64,000 nt of DNA from Serinus canaria (taxonomy: Eukaryota; Chordata; Aves; Passeriformes; Fringillidae), in the NCBI RefSeq assembly GCF_022539315.1, contig NC_066313.1, forward strand, positions 31,099,059-31,163,058. The letters run 5' to 3'. Below the pieces are notes generated by a model. The model did not search any database and was not told the origin of the DNA. It worked only from the letters and a program-made list of their open reading frames with translations. The translations under genes were made by a program, and so were the position numbers. This document shows, piece after piece, positions 12,690-24,499 of the stretch; position 1 is the stretch's first letter; each line of letters starts with the position of its first letter.

Positions 12690-12995
12690 GCAGGTTAAAT
12701 TACCTGTTCAAGCTAAGCACTCACCAAATAATCAACCTATTTTTGTTTTGATTGGCCATACCAGCAGATTAGGCTGCTAATATAGAAAAAGACAGATGTC
12801 AATCACTGCAGCATTTTAGCAATCTGCTAATGACTAAGCTTATGCACTTTAATAATCCTGCTTATTTTAATGTTAAGGGGTAGAAAAGCTGAAAGAAAAA
12901 CTGATTAGAGCAATGAATTGCTTATTTTAAAAGATGTGATTTTAGCATAAATCTATTTTTTTAAACCAGCTTATGCTTGATTGCATGTAATTTTT
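12690..12995. promoter_or_regulatory. Candidate conserved non-coding block (motif-based guess)
   Basis: AT-rich but compositionally complex sequence with a dense set of homeodomain-type and bHLH/TALE-type motifs. Examples are a TGTCAATCA core (TGATTGACA on the other strand, PBX/MEIS-like), several TAAT cores, and repeated ATTGC/GCTAAT words. It lacks homopolymers, repeat tails and tandem structure. Vertebrate developmental enhancers often look like this, but sequence alone cannot show conservation or activity. Confidence 0.3.
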
Positions 12996-13149
12996 TTACT
13001 GGTAAGGTATTAGTAGTAATTTTACTTAGAAGAAGAAAAACAATAAAAATACACAGAAGAAGTAACAAAAAAAAAAAAAACCCACAAAAAAGCAACTGAA
13101 AAGAAATTCTTAAAAATATATATTAAAACTCAGCTCTTTAAGAAAGTAT

Positions 13150-13217
13150 AGTTACGTCTTCTTTACTTATTAAGGATTACTTGTTAAAGATTAGTTATGT
13201 CTTCTTTACTTATTAAG
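13150..13217. repeat. 43-bp tandem duplication
   Basis: A 25-base segment at 13150-13174 (core GTCTTCTTTACTTATTAAG) recurs at 13193-13217 with a single C/T difference. This fits a recent slippage or unequal-exchange event. Confidence 0.88.
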
Positions 13218-13364
13218 TAAAGAGATGTAGAGGGGTAAAGTTAGGATTCCCACTTTTGACAATCAGTGTAAGAATTTTAGTAGCAAAAGGGAATAGAAGC
13301 CCCTAGCAGAGTGATTATTTTGGGTGCCACCTAGGCAGCTAGGCTTCTTACATGTGTGAAGGGT

Positions 13365-13850
13365 ACGTCAAACTGGGAAAGGCAGTTTATCAAGGTATCA
13401 ATTTTTAAATTTTTTTCCCTTATTTTTTCGTTGTTGATTTTTTTGATTGCAGATCAAATATAGCAGTCAGGGTGCTGAAAGCAGTGATGTCATTAATTCC
13501 ATGCTTTCATAACGGAGTTGCAGCATTCATAATGGAGTAAGCCATTAGTCACCTCCTGCTGTATGCATTTCTGTTTGACTGATCTGCTGCTGCATGCTGT
13601 TCAAACATGCAATTTGGATGAGTCACCATCCCTGGAGGTATTTAAAAGATGTCCAGATGGGGCATGGAGGAGCACACTGCAGCAGTGGATTGGCAGTGCT
13701 TGGTTGATGTCAGAACTCAACGACCTTAAATGACTCTGTGATTATATCGACTTTTCCTGCAGTACCACAAAAGCTCAGGTGCTTATATATCACCACACAT
13801 GAGTTTTTAGACATGGGTGCATTGGTATTATGCGGGGCTGTGCAGCCAGT
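13365..13850 (+). repeat. Unidentified dispersed repeat, copy 1 (split by a CR1)
   Basis: This stretch, minus the CR1 nested at 13619-13745, aligns with 15415-15760 in the same orientation. Best blocks are 13481-13500 with 15518-15537 (17 of 20 bases), 13539-13566 with 15561-15589, and 13762-13830 with 15601-15670 (roughly three quarters identical). It is not CR1 or the LTR family seen elsewhere here. It could be an old transposon family or a local segmental duplication. Outer ends are uncertain. Confidence 0.6.
13619..13745 (+). mobile_element. CR1 LINE fragment nested in an unidentified repeat
   Basis: Forward CR1 tail. GAGTCACCATCCCTGGAGGT and TTTAAAAGATGTCCAGATGG are followed by a degraded ggattggcagtgcttggttg, then CTCAACGACCTTAAATGACT and CTGTGATTA at the end. 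It interrupts copy 1 of the 13.4/15.4 kb repeat, so it inserted after that repeat was duplicated or dispersed. Confidence 0.9.
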
Positions 13851-15414
13851 TAGTGGGAAATGTCACCTGACAGAGAGAGATCTGAACTTTGCTCTCTTGG
13901 AGGCTGAGCGGGACTATCTGTATCTGCTCTTAGTCCAGAGAGCCAGCTCCTCTTCTGAGGATGTGTGCTGAATGGAACTAGCCCTGCTGGCTAGCCTGGA
14001 GGTCATTCATCTACTCTGCAAAGGGCAGGAGGCCTTTAAAATCTCTGATCTAATGATTTATGCTGTGAAATGACCTCCAGATAAAACCTGTGAATTATCC
14101 TAAGCAGATGTATCAGTACACTGGGCTCCTACTCACAGCTGAGCGACTTAATAATTAATTTCATTATGTGGTTTCCTGCTTAAACAGAAATTCAGACCTA
14201 TTTGATTCATAGATCTGGCTTCCACTCCAGCCTCCTTTTAGGAACTAGAATCACTCTTTATAAGTAATCTATATGGAGTATCTATCTCTCCCTATAGGTA
14301 GTCTTAAATATTTATATGGCTTCAACTAACTGTATGCAGAGAGAGAAAGGCAATAAACTAAACTTTATTAATTACTTATGTACTTCTAAACATGAACTTT
14401 TCCAAGCTCAGGGGATCTGAAGTACTAGGAAAGTGTCTAAAATGTCACTAAAAAGGTGAATGTTATGACTCACCTCCCTGAGGTTTTAGAGGAGTATACA
14501 ACCAAGTAGGGAATTGCACACAAAGGAGCCATGTAACACCCATAAGGGTTCTCAATGATATTTCTCTCCTTATCTCCAGACTTTTGCAATTAAGAAAGGT
14601 AAAACTGCACAAATGTCACTGAACTCTACTGGAGTGCATTAAACCCAGTGGTTTGCTTTCTCTCTTTGGTGAAGCAGAGTAACAAACCTGCTGTCTTGGA
14701 CGAACTGCTAGTTAAGGAGAGTCTGGGGTTTTAGATGTCCCAGTTTTCCTTTCTCTAAGCTCATGACCCCCCTCTACTGACTTATACCTTATTTCACAAT
14801 TTCATCATGCATGGATAGGGTAAATTTTGATTTTCACAGAGGTTATAAACTCTCTCTGAGGCACCGTATAATTTTGAACCCATGTATTACGAAATATATT
14901 CTTTGAAGCAAAATTTGACCAGATGTACAACTGGATACATGTGTATGCAATTACCTATACCTATATATAAATGTGTATATGTAGGAGTGGGCATAGTCTT
15001 TCCACAGAGAAATCCAAAACTTCATGTATTTACAAGATTTACCAAAACTCATAAAAATATTTCAGAAAGAGGAACAAATTAGAGGGGTTTAGCTCTGTCC
15101 TGGCCTAATACAGAAGTGAAAATATCTTGCTTTCTATTTTTTTCTGGGCTGAAGGAGCTACAAGTTTGCTGTTTACCTCACAGAGAATGAGCAAATTGCT
15201 TGTCAGGTGACTGTAAATAGCAGATTGTGGAAGAGAATTTCAGATGAAGGAAGACATGGATTTGTCTAGAAATGCATTTTAGACAGAAAGACAGGGCTGT
15301 AGGGAAGTCAAAATAGCAGCTGTGTATTATCAGCAGGTGGGAAGAGCCACGTTGGAACAGAAAGACCTGACAAACATAAGATTAAGCTGGAAACACATTT
15401 TCCAAGATAATAGA
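13851..15414. other. Unique DNA
   Basis: No gene or known transposon. Similarity between the two repeat copies may continue weakly into both flanks but cannot be followed with confidence by eye. Confidence 0.5.
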
Positions 15415-15760
15415 ATCATCAGACCTGGAAAGGCAATTTGAGGGCATCAGGGTGGGTTTTTCTGTTGCTGTTATTTTTCACCTGAGGTGAAGTGTAGTGG
15501 CTAGGAGGAGGTTGGAAGCAATGATGTCATTAACTCTAGATTTCTTTTAGGCAGAAATAGAAACCACTTAGTCCCCTCATTCTGTACAACTTACCCCATA
15601 GTACCACAGCTGCTCAAATGTTCATATATCAACTTCCTCATGAGTATTTAGACAGATGTTTATTGGCACTGAATGTCCCAGACATTGCCTGCAGCCCCAG
15701 CTGCCACCAGGTCACTCCACAGCTTGAGTCTGTCTATTTGCTCAGTGCCCTTCCAGATTG
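15415..15760 (+). repeat. Unidentified dispersed repeat, copy 2
   Basis: Partner of the repeat at 13365-13850, same orientation and without the nested CR1. The alignment starts around CCTGGAAAGGCAATTTG (copy 1 CTGGGAAAGGCAGTTT). It continues through the GATGTCATTAA block and the GTACCACA...TATATC...CATGAGT block. A short match to inverted CR1 (GGTGTCACCTGCAGACTTACT, about 15760-15782) abuts its end and may be a separate tiny insertion. Confidence 0.6.
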
Positions 15761-16594
15761 GTGTCACCTGCAGACTTACTGGCAATTGAACTGCCACAGG
15801 AGAAACAACCCTGACAAAGAACAGCATGGAAGAGGGCTGTCTTAATGAGAAGAGCTGGTTTAGATGTCAGAGAGTACCTCCAGTTTACCTCAACCTCTTT
15901 TTTTTTTTCTTTTGTGCTAAGAGCATTTCCTTTTGAATATTGATAAACTCCATGATGAAAGGGAGCTCTCAGTTCTTGCCAGCTGCACAGCCTCATTCAC
16001 ACCTGTGCTGTGCTCTTGCCTTGGCATGAATTGAGGATGTTTTCAGCTATAAGAAAATGAAGCAAGGTGAGAAACAGAGAGCTCTCTGACTTTTTAGATT
16101 GTGTTGTACTGTTCTGTCTCTTAATTACTAGTTAAGTGGAAGCTGATTAATGCTATGAGATCTGAAGCTTAATAGAGATGAAGCAAATGTTCTTCATATA
16201 ATGGAAAAACAGTGAAAGCTTGGAAATGCTCTAAATCTTCTTTGCTACCAATAAGTAACCCCAACCCCCTTGTGATCATTAGGTCTCCCTAAGGATTTCA
16301 GTACTAATTTGTTTGACTTTTAGTTAAAATTAGGCAATCAATTTCTTCCCCTAGGTAGTTGCTTAAGGCCACTTTCATTGTACATTCAATTTGCTCAACT
16401 TCTCTGAAGAGAACTTTAGCATAATGCCAGGAGTTAGATGTTAGGCATGTTAGATTTGGAAATTACAGTTCTGGTTTTTTGTCTCTTTAAATTTACTTAC
16501 TGCAGGTGAACGTATCAGTGTTGCATGTCTGCACGTGTTTATTTCTTCTTTACAAAATGAAATATTTATTGGGTTTAAAACAAGATAATGTTGC

Positions 16595-16885
16595 TTGCAT
16601 TATCTAGCTTTAGCTATACAGAAAATCAAATTAGGTGATGGCAAATTTTATCTTTACAAGCTATGTATATTTGGACTACCTTCCCAAGAAACAACCCAGA
16701 AACTATTATCAAATGTTTGCAAGCATAATTCCTTCCATTTAAACAATGATATATGCAACACTAATTTGGATTCCTTGTGCCTTTTCAAACACTGCTACCT
16801 GGAAAGCTGGAGTTCTTCAATTAAGTCCAAATATTTCTGCTTATTTGCATATTTACTCAGAAACAGAACGCAGAAGTAAGTAAGC
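16595..16885. promoter_or_regulatory. Candidate conserved non-coding block (octamer-type motif)
   Basis: A 94-codon + frame here has no family resemblance. It is directly followed by AGAAGTAAGT, a good splice-donor consensus. Near its end lies TTATTTGCATATTTA, containing an ATTTGCAT octamer (POU-factor type). The sequence is complex and repeat-free, as expected for a conserved non-coding element. An unrecognised exon of a long non-coding RNA is an alternative. Confidence 0.28.
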
Positions 16886-17029
16886 AGTTAGAGTGGATAA
16901 CTTTCATTCCTTGAATATGCAAACTCATTCATTTCCAGGAATGGTTTCACTGAATACAGCTAAGATATTGACTGGGAAGAATTTCAGGGTCAAACTCTAA
17001 TGCTGTTTAGCTGACATTCATTCTTCTTA

Positions 17030-17240
17030 TTTCTAAGCTCACATTAATTCATTAACTGCCTAAATAATTGCTTGATTTGAACACTTGCATTTTAATATTA
17101 ATCAATTCAGACATTTTTAAGAAATATGGTACTCAAAATGAGATTCAAACATGACACCAAAGCAATTTATTAATTAATTAAAATTACTACTAGATGTGAC
17201 AAATTTCACACTTTAAATAATTCAATTAAAATGTGATTAC
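17030..17240. promoter_or_regulatory. Homeodomain-motif-rich AT block
   Basis: Many TAAT/ATTA cores lie in close succession (TTAATTCATTAACT, TTTAATATTAATCAATTC, TTTATTAATTAATTAAAA). This density is seen in homeobox-bound enhancers, but simple AT-richness can also create it. Confidence 0.25.
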
Positions 17241-18986
17241 CTTCTCAGTCTAAAATTTTAAACTACTTCAGACAGTCCGTCGTTAAGAAATAAATAAACA
17301 AATAAAAGCCCAGAAAATGACCATAAATGTTTGGGTTCTTTTTTCCTCTAGCCATTGCCATTAAGTGTTTGAGGATTTACTTTACAACCATGGGTTTCAC
17401 TTTGAGACAGCAAGTTTTTCTGCTGATTAACAATAGGCAAAGCAAGGAGCGTTTCAAATGGGAAATAGTGAGATGCTCCGGTGGTCTCTTGGCTACAGCC
17501 TGTTGCTCCCTTAATGGGACATGTGGTGTTGTGGATTACAAAATGGACTAGTAGCCAAATCACTGACTCCACGAGTTAGAGCCTCCAAGAAATGAGAAGC
17601 AGTAGGAGACCATAGAGAATAAGAACAAAACTTCATACATCTTTATTTATTGGCTACTGAAATGAGCCATGCTTGCTTTGTGTGAGTAACAGGGATGAGA
17701 AGCAGTGGTGGGATTACTTGCAGCAGAAGGGTAAACTTTCCAGTAAGCACATTCTGCAGCATCTCCACTCCTGGATGTACTGCTGGGAGGTTAATGGCCT
17801 GAAGACTGAGCCTCTTCCTCAGCTGCTAGCAGAACTGATTACAGCTGAGCTGCACAAGCAGGTAGATTTGACTGGAGAGAGGTTTTCATAACAGCTTCTA
17901 TGCATGCCAAAAGACTGGGTGGAATTAGGCTCACTGAACTTCAGCCACTGAAAATATACTCTCTTTAAAACTATTGTATGGGTTTTCTCTATATTCAGAA
18001 GGGCTGGACAAGGACACCTGGGCCATGATTTGTCCCATCCTGCAATAGGATAAAGTTGCAGATACAGCCATGATGCTAAACAAAGTGCATCTCTGATTTC
18101 CTCCTTGATTTTACACTGTATTTTAAACTGTATTCCCACAACATTTTTTTATTATCATTTTGAGTAAAGTAATTCTACCATAAAAAAGACCGGCATATGG
18201 TTCTAAGTCTTGCATCCTAGAGGTAGCTAAGCCAGGCTTGCCTTTTGCACTCAACACTGGTCCCATAACCCATGTATACTATTTCCAAGTCAGGATGGAT
18301 CAAAGGCATGTAACAGAAACCTGAGCATGAGGTTATAAAAACATCACTCTGGCAGACTAAAAAGTGTCTCTCCTTGTCTTTCAGCCACACATATGGTTTG
18401 GGGTGGAGGGTTGACAGCTGCAAGGGAGACCCAGGCCGTAGGGAAGTCACCAGTCTGTTAGTCCTACCCAGTGTAAATACCAGGTTTGGAAACTCTTGGC
18501 CCAGAGGACTTACCCCCTATGGGTAATGGCAATAGATTCAGAGGGAGTAGAGGTCTTTCTCTGAAAAGAGTTTAGAAAACTAAGTTAGGTTTTATGCCCA
18601 GCCACAAAATAGTCCCATTAAAAGCAATGCTTCTCACCTTAGCCTCCAGAGAAATCTTGATAATAAGCCTCAGGATTTTTTCCCCCTCTAAACTAGCTCA
18701 CAAAGGGCAAGAAAAAAATTCCCAAAAATGTTGTTAGCTCAGTCACACAGCATGGAGGTCAGGAATCATTTAGCGCTAAAGTGGCCAACAGTGTTCTACT
18801 GCATTTGTTGTCTGACCAGTAAATGCTTAGAACTGCACAAAACAAAGCACTACAAAAAGTTAAGCTCAGCTCAATTTGCATTTTCATCTGCAGTTTTAAA
18901 AGTAAGACAGTTCTTTAGATTCTGAGAAGAACAATACAGACATGCTAATGAAAGTATATATGAACACTTATGTAGTCTAAATTTTA

Positions 18987-19032
18987 CACATATACATACC
19001 TGCATGTATATACATACATACTTATATATATT
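18987..19032. repeat. Imperfect TACA/TATA microsatellite
   Basis: Alternating CATA, TACA and TATA words without a pure core; a degraded simple repeat. Confidence 0.7.
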
Positions 19033-20956
19033 GTTAACTAAAATTTTATACAAATGTACTTTGGGAGGAGTGTTTTATCGTCTTTTGTTTTTTTTCCAGG
19101 GTAATTCTGAAAACTCTAAAAGGTCTTGGATTACCCTACAGCTAGTATTGGTGTCTACTTTCTGTCCATCTAAAATAAGAAGAAACAGATGTTTTTGTTA
19201 TTCTGCAGGAAATTCTATGGAAAATGACAACATATTAGAGAAAATTATCAAATTCTTTGAAATATATAGATTTCAGCTGAATTTCCAAGGTTTCCTGATT
19301 TTATGAGAAATACCACAAGTAGTTGGGATTTCAGCATTTCAAATGGTCTCAGAATTGGATGCATTTTCTTCCGTCTACCTTCATTTTCAAATACTTTTAA
19401 TAAGATATAGGTAAATGAATAATTTTCGCAGTGCTCTGAAACAGCAGAAAAGAAATAATGATAAAAGTACAAGTTTAGTAGTGAAAAGGAAAAGACAATT
19501 TGAAAGGGTCTTGTCAGGTGAGGAGTATCTTTGCTCATTGCACAGGTAACATCACATTAAAAGGTATACTTGCTTGCCTTAAATCTTGATAAGAAAAATA
19601 TTTCTCCAGAAGGTATATATATTTTCTTTGTGATGAAAAGAACTATGGAAAATACAGAGGGTTATTGATTTACAGAAATCCTGTATTCAAGTAATTGCTG
19701 TTTACATGGAGACCAAAATCTTGGTTGCTCTTTTGCTTGACAGCCTTCCATTTGAATTAATGACTGTGTGACAACACCTTTAGGAATTTCTAAATAGCTT
19801 TATTTTCAACTAAGAACAGTCTTTTAAGCTCTGCTTCTCATGTGCATCCATTGAGTTTTCTGCACTGAGTTTTTTGGGTTAATCCTATGTTGAATTATGT
19901 GAGTAAAGGAGAAATTGCTATGAATTACAGTTACTACGTTCTGATTGCAACTAAAAAAATATCAAAATTTCTACCTCCTGCAGCACAAGTCATATCAGGG
20001 TGAGTTCATCATACCAGTCATAATAAGCTGAGACATTGTTAGATGTACCTGCATGGAGCAACAGAGGTCATTGGGAAAAACCTCTGAGATAACTCTGAGC
20101 ATGGTAAATACTTCTGTGAGTTTGTAGCTCTTACTCAGACCTCAAAGACAAAACACCAAGAGAGTGTGGCACAGCACTAACTAATGCAATCCTTTCAGCA
20201 GAAATAATGAGTTCAGGTGAAACTATAGCAGTACAGTCATAAATGTTTTTAGATCTATTCCAAGACTAGATCATCTTAAGCCAAACCCCATAAGTGACAG
20301 AGATCCTTTGGTCACGTCAACCCGTAGATGGACCTTATTTACACTGAATCTGCACTAATAAAGAGAATCAGACTCAAAGAGTTTATATTAATCAAAGGCT
20401 TTTACTCCTGAAAAATTTCCTGCTCTAATCACTATTTCTAGGGTGAAGAACCCCACTGGAACCATGGGGTTTGGAACTTCCATTTGAGTTTGAGAACCTG
20501 AGTTCCTCCTGGAGCTCCCACATTTTCTGTATTTGCTCCCAAAACTTTTGTTAAGTTTGGAAATGTCACAATAAATAAACATTTCTAGAGTACATATATA
20601 TTAAGAACCTAATTCCAGTAAAATATCTATGTAGCAACAATAATTCTGAATGCAGCCCAACCCTTGAGTTTACTTATTGCTGAAGAAGGAAGTAAATGTG
20701 GTATCCAAGCTATGATGCAGGAATAGTTAGAGCAGCGTATGTGTAGCATCAATGAAGCATGAATTGCTGTCTAATTATCATAATTGAAGCTCTTGCAATT
20801 AGGCTGTCATTTTATTTATATTTGGTTGAGATATCAAGGTATCCCATTTTTATAGGTTAAAATGAGGTTTGCTGTTCTGTTCTCATGCTTGAGACTGAAT
20901 TGTGATCAGTGACGATTTTACACTGGCAGGAGGCATTCTGCAGGAATGGTTACAAC

Positions 20957-20989
20957 ACATTTTGAAATTTAGACATTTTTGAAATTTAG
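20957..20989. repeat. 16-17 bp tandem duplication
   Basis: ACATTTTGAAATTTAG is followed immediately by ACATTTTTGAAATTTAG. Confidence 0.85.
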
Positions 20990-21962
20990 ATCCTCATTCT
21001 CTGAGATATTGACAACAATAGGTCTGAAGATGCTTTCCCAGCACTTTGATTTATTTAGATCATGAGTATGTTCTTTTGCTTACACATTGTAGACATACAA
21101 AAACATATAAAGCTTGTTCATACAAGTATCAACCAAAATTTTCTATTACCTCTGTGCTGATTGCTATGAAATGTGTGTTATTTACAGCTCTAGTTTAGTG
21201 CTGTCTCATGAAATAAACGCCCCAGAAATTATTAACTTTGTGTGTATATGATCACTTGTAAAAAGGTAGTTTTGCTTTTAGTGAAGTAACAGTAGTTATT
21301 TCATGCAGTCAAAAATTGAAACTGAAAAGACATGATTTCTAGAACTTTGATCCTGAGGTACTGGAGATGTGACATTTTCTAGGATGACTATCAAAGTAAG
21401 GTATGCTAATGAGTATTACCTCACTGAATTCTTGTTCTCTAGTCATCCTTTTTCTCTTTGCCCTACTGGCTTCTATTTGCCTTTTTCCTTTGGCTCTGAA
21501 CTGGATAATAGCTCTTCATTATATGCTTTATACAAAGCTGAGCACGTGAGATATCTGATCTCTGACTGCAGCTCCATGGTACTATCAGACAAAACACTCT
21601 GGCACCAGAAAGCATTCATATTTTCAATATACCTTGTTTCATCTTCAAAATAAGCCTGTGCACCTTTGGAAAGCTGCTCTTAATAGGGTCACAGTGCTTA
21701 TTGCTCACCACAGCTACCCAAGTCAAAGTGTAATGCAGTCCCCAAACGTTACTAGGGATCAGGATGTGCCTACTTAATGGGATTAACAATGGCAAATTGA
21801 CTGTACTCTTGAGCTCTAACTTCAGGCATGCTGAGGTTGTCTTTATCGTACACCATTTTTCAGGATGGTGACATTTGCTTTCTGATACTGAAAGAGGTAT
21901 AAATTGTTGCTGGAAATATATAGCAAGAGTTTATGCAGACATAAAAGTTGTGATCTCAGAGT

Positions 21963-21973
21963 GGGGGGGGGGG
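21963..21973 (+). repeat. G11 homopolymer
   Basis: Eleven consecutive G on the + strand. Such runs are rare in AT-rich DNA and prone to length error in sequencing. Confidence 0.9.
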
Positions 21974-22604
21974 AAACAAGGCCAGAAAATAAGAGGTTCC
22001 TGCAAGTAAAGACATTTCAAAGTATTTTAGGACAGAAAAAACCTGATCATTGAGTCTAAAGATGCTCTTTTATTATATAAGCTAATTTCTGCTCAGCTAC
22101 AAAATATAGGATGGCTGAATTAATACCTAACAAAAAATCCCCAAATTTTAAGAAAAAAAGTAGTCAGGAGTGCCAGAGGTTTTAAGGGAGGTAGCTGTGA
22201 AGGAGAATGGAAGCATATGCATGTAAGGGATAAAGAGAGGAAAAGAAGAAGAAAAAAAATCTCTAAGGTAAAATCACCTGACAGCCAAAAAAGTATTTCA
22301 ATGTAGAAGACTGTAGATTACTATCCCTTGTTTTAGTTAGAAAACAGAGGGATTTTAAGCTTAAAGGACATAAAAGTGTATTTGTTAAACTAGGATTTTC
22401 TGGTAGCAAAAGCAAGGGAAAATGAAGTAACTCACTATTCCTTAAAAGATTTAGTATCCATTAATTCATTGATGTCTAAAAGATGGGAAATAGGCACATT
22501 TTTATATCTATGGTTTAAAATTGTTAAACAAAAATCTGAGTCTGTGAGTAGTAGCAGTCAGAACAGGATTCATTGTATTAGCCCTCATCACAGGTCACAG
22601 TTTT

Positions 22605-22688
22605 TTTCTGGTATTATCTTTCTTCTTTTCTTTTTATTTCTTTTGTTTTGTTGTTTTGGTTTTTGGTTTTTTGTTGTTTTTTTTCTTG
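22605..22688. repeat. T-rich low-complexity tract with G interruptions
   Basis: Runs of T are broken by G or C (TTTTGTTTTGTTGTTTTGG type words). It encodes only F/L/V-rich shadows. Confidence 0.85.
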
Positions 22689-23182
22689 AGAGGGGAGGAT
22701 TTCCAAGTTTCTTCTCCAGTTGTGTTTTTAAAGATGTCTCAGTTGAATTTGTTATGTGAAATGGTCACAAGGATTAAATCCTGAAATTCAATATGCCTGA
22801 AATGTAAATCATGGCACTTTTAAGTAAAGGCACTTTAGAATTCAATTCATGAATATTACATCAAAAATTAATAGAAGTTTATTAGTCAAATCAGTGAGCA
22901 AAACTCATGCCTAATCATCTGACTTGAGGAAAGCAAAGCATTTATTTTAAATTGGAAATGTCTTCACTGAAGCTGTGTGCAAATAATCACCTGCCAAAAC
23001 CTATTTTCTCCAGAAAAATATAAGCAATTGTTACGAAGGATATCTAAGAATTTTGAAAAAATATTCTCTAAGAAATTTAGGGACTTCACAAAGAATAAAA
23101 TACAAGGTTTATTGAAAACTAGGTTGGCAAAATATCTTGTCTTTTTCTTTTGTTTTAGTGTGTAAATGCCAGCATGTTCCCA

Positions 23183-23338
23183 TACAAAACAAAAACTAAT
23201 AAAAAAACCCCAAATAAAACAAACAAAAAACTAAAACCCCAAAAAATATCCCACCAAACCAAAATGAACCAACCAACTCAAAAATACAAACCCACAACAG
23301 CAAAAAAAATCTTCCCAAAAACCTTCCCAAAAAATCAA
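23183..23338. repeat. A/C-rich low-complexity tract
   Basis: About 155 bases almost entirely A and C in the 5' part, built from AAAC, CCAAA and AACCAACC words, with no pure period. It is similar in style to the shorter CCAAA-rich stretch at 58531-58573. Confidence 0.85.
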
Positions 23339-23570
23339 TGACTGAGTTCTGGTTCCCAAAAGATTAATCTCTTATGATCTCTGTAAACCACTAACTGGGT
23401 GTTGTCTTGGTTTTTCCACTCTTCAAGAAAGAGTTTGTTTTCTGCCACTGAAAGGCTGATGTATCAGGTAAATAATCTCTAGAATTCAAGGTATGCAGGC
23501 ACAGAAAGAAGATAAAACCATATTTATCTTGGAAGATATTCTTGAAGAATCATTATCTTAAGGTGGTGGT

Positions 23571-23591
23571 ATGATATGATTATCATATCAT
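23571..23591. repeat. Perfect 9-bp inverted repeat
   Basis: ATGATATGA, a 3-base spacer, and its exact complement TCATATCAT. It could extrude as a small hairpin. It is AT-rich, so chance is likely. Confidence 0.75.
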
Positions 23592-23740
23592 TATATCACA
23601 GTATGTGTGGTGTTGTACATTACACCTAGTCCAAAGACTGCAACAGGCAGTCATCCACAGCAACAAGGCATGGAATTTCATCCACAGGTATAAAATGCTC
23701 TGAAAACTGCCTTTTCTTCACTGGCTAAAAAAGGGGAGAA

Positions 23741-23774
23741 GACACAGTAGCACCACTGTGTCTTCTACTGTGTC
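23741..23774. repeat. 10-bp inverted repeat next to an LTR edge
   Basis: GACACAGTAG pairs with CTACTGTGTC across a 14-base loop. ACTGTGTC words recur three times up to 23786, where the LTR begins. This is a small local rearrangement or slippage patch at the insertion border. Confidence 0.7.
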
Positions 23775-23781
23775 ATCACTG

Positions 23782-24385
23782 TGTCACAGTAGCATCCCCA
23801 GAGATGACAGCTGACCCCCACAGAGCCACTTGCTCCCTGTGGGATGAGGGAGAGAGTCATAAGGGTAAAACTGAGGAAACTCATGTGCTGACATAAAGGC
23901 AGCTTCCTAGGTAAAGCTAAAGTCATATGTGTAAGCAGAGCAACATGAAGAACTCATTCACCACATTCCACGGGCAGGCAGGTGTTCAGCCACCTCCTGG
24001 ACACCAGGGCCCCATCATGTGCAATGATGACCTGGGAAGACAAGCACCACCTCATTCCTTCTTGTTCCACCATTTTTTATTGCTGAGAAGAGTGTGACAT
24101 AGTTTGGGATGAATATATATTTAGTCCGACACATTTGATCATCTGGGGTCAGAGCTGTGTCCTCTCCCAGCTTGTGCACCCCTAGTCTCCTCACTGGTGG
24201 GATTGGATGAGAAGCAGGAAAGGGTTAATTGCTGTCTAAGCACTGCTCAGCAATAAAGGAAACATCCCTGTTATCAGCACTGTTTTCAGCATAGGTCTAA
24301 AACACAGCACTGTAGAAGCTAAAAAAAAAAGAAAAGAAAAAGAAAAAAAGGAGGGAACCCTTAGCCTTTCAATTCTGCTCCTCTG
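23782..24385 (-). mobile_element. Solo LTR of an avian ERVL-like retrovirus, old copy
   Basis: The segment follows, in inverted orientation, a very common avian LTR. Starting at TGTCACAGTAGCATCCCC, the landmarks in order are GGGAGAGAGTCATAAGGGTA, ACTCATGTGCTGACATAAAG (polyadenylation region on the minus strand), GGGCAGGCAGGTGTTCAGCC and CTGTGTCCTCTCCCAGCTTG. They continue with GTGCACCCCTAGTCTCCTCA, AAGCACTGCTCAGCAATAAA and ATCCCTGTTATCAGCACTGT. A TATA-like site is expected near 24070-24085 on the minus strand. An A/G-rich expansion at 24320-24350 replaces part of the LTR start. No retroviral genes adjoin it. Confidence 0.88.
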
Positions 24386-24499
24386 AATGCTTAATAGGAT
24401 AATAATCATCCCCTGAATTTAGTGAACTGATCAGAATTCTGCAGTAAATATATGCAGTGAGTCCAGCAATGTCCCAAATTCATAAAGTATTATTATGCC

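Larger units (their letters stand above)
11401..13364. other. Unique DNA with candidate conserved block
   Basis: No gene recognised. It holds a local duplication at 11735-11788, an AT-rich block at 12690-12995 that looks like conserved non-coding DNA, an A-run at 13067-13080 and a 43-bp tandem duplication at 13150-13217. Confidence 0.5.
15761..23781. other. Eight kilobases without recognisable transposon or gene
   Basis: After the possible small CR1 scrap at 15760-15782, nothing matches the avian repeats found elsewhere. The DNA is AT-rich unique sequence. It contains candidate conserved blocks (16595-16885, 17030-17240), a TACA-rich patch (18987-19032), a G11 run (21963-21973), a T/G-rich tract (22605-22688) and an A/C-rich tract (23183-23338). 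Somewhat more GC-rich, stop-poor patches occur around 17.4-17.9 and 18.2-18.5 kb, but no protein family is recognised in them. Confidence 0.5.

Noticed and set aside
15408..15452. Inverted CR1 fragment (AATAGAATCATCAGACCTGG)
   Set aside because: It aligns better with the corresponding part of the unidentified repeat at 13.36 kb than with CR1.
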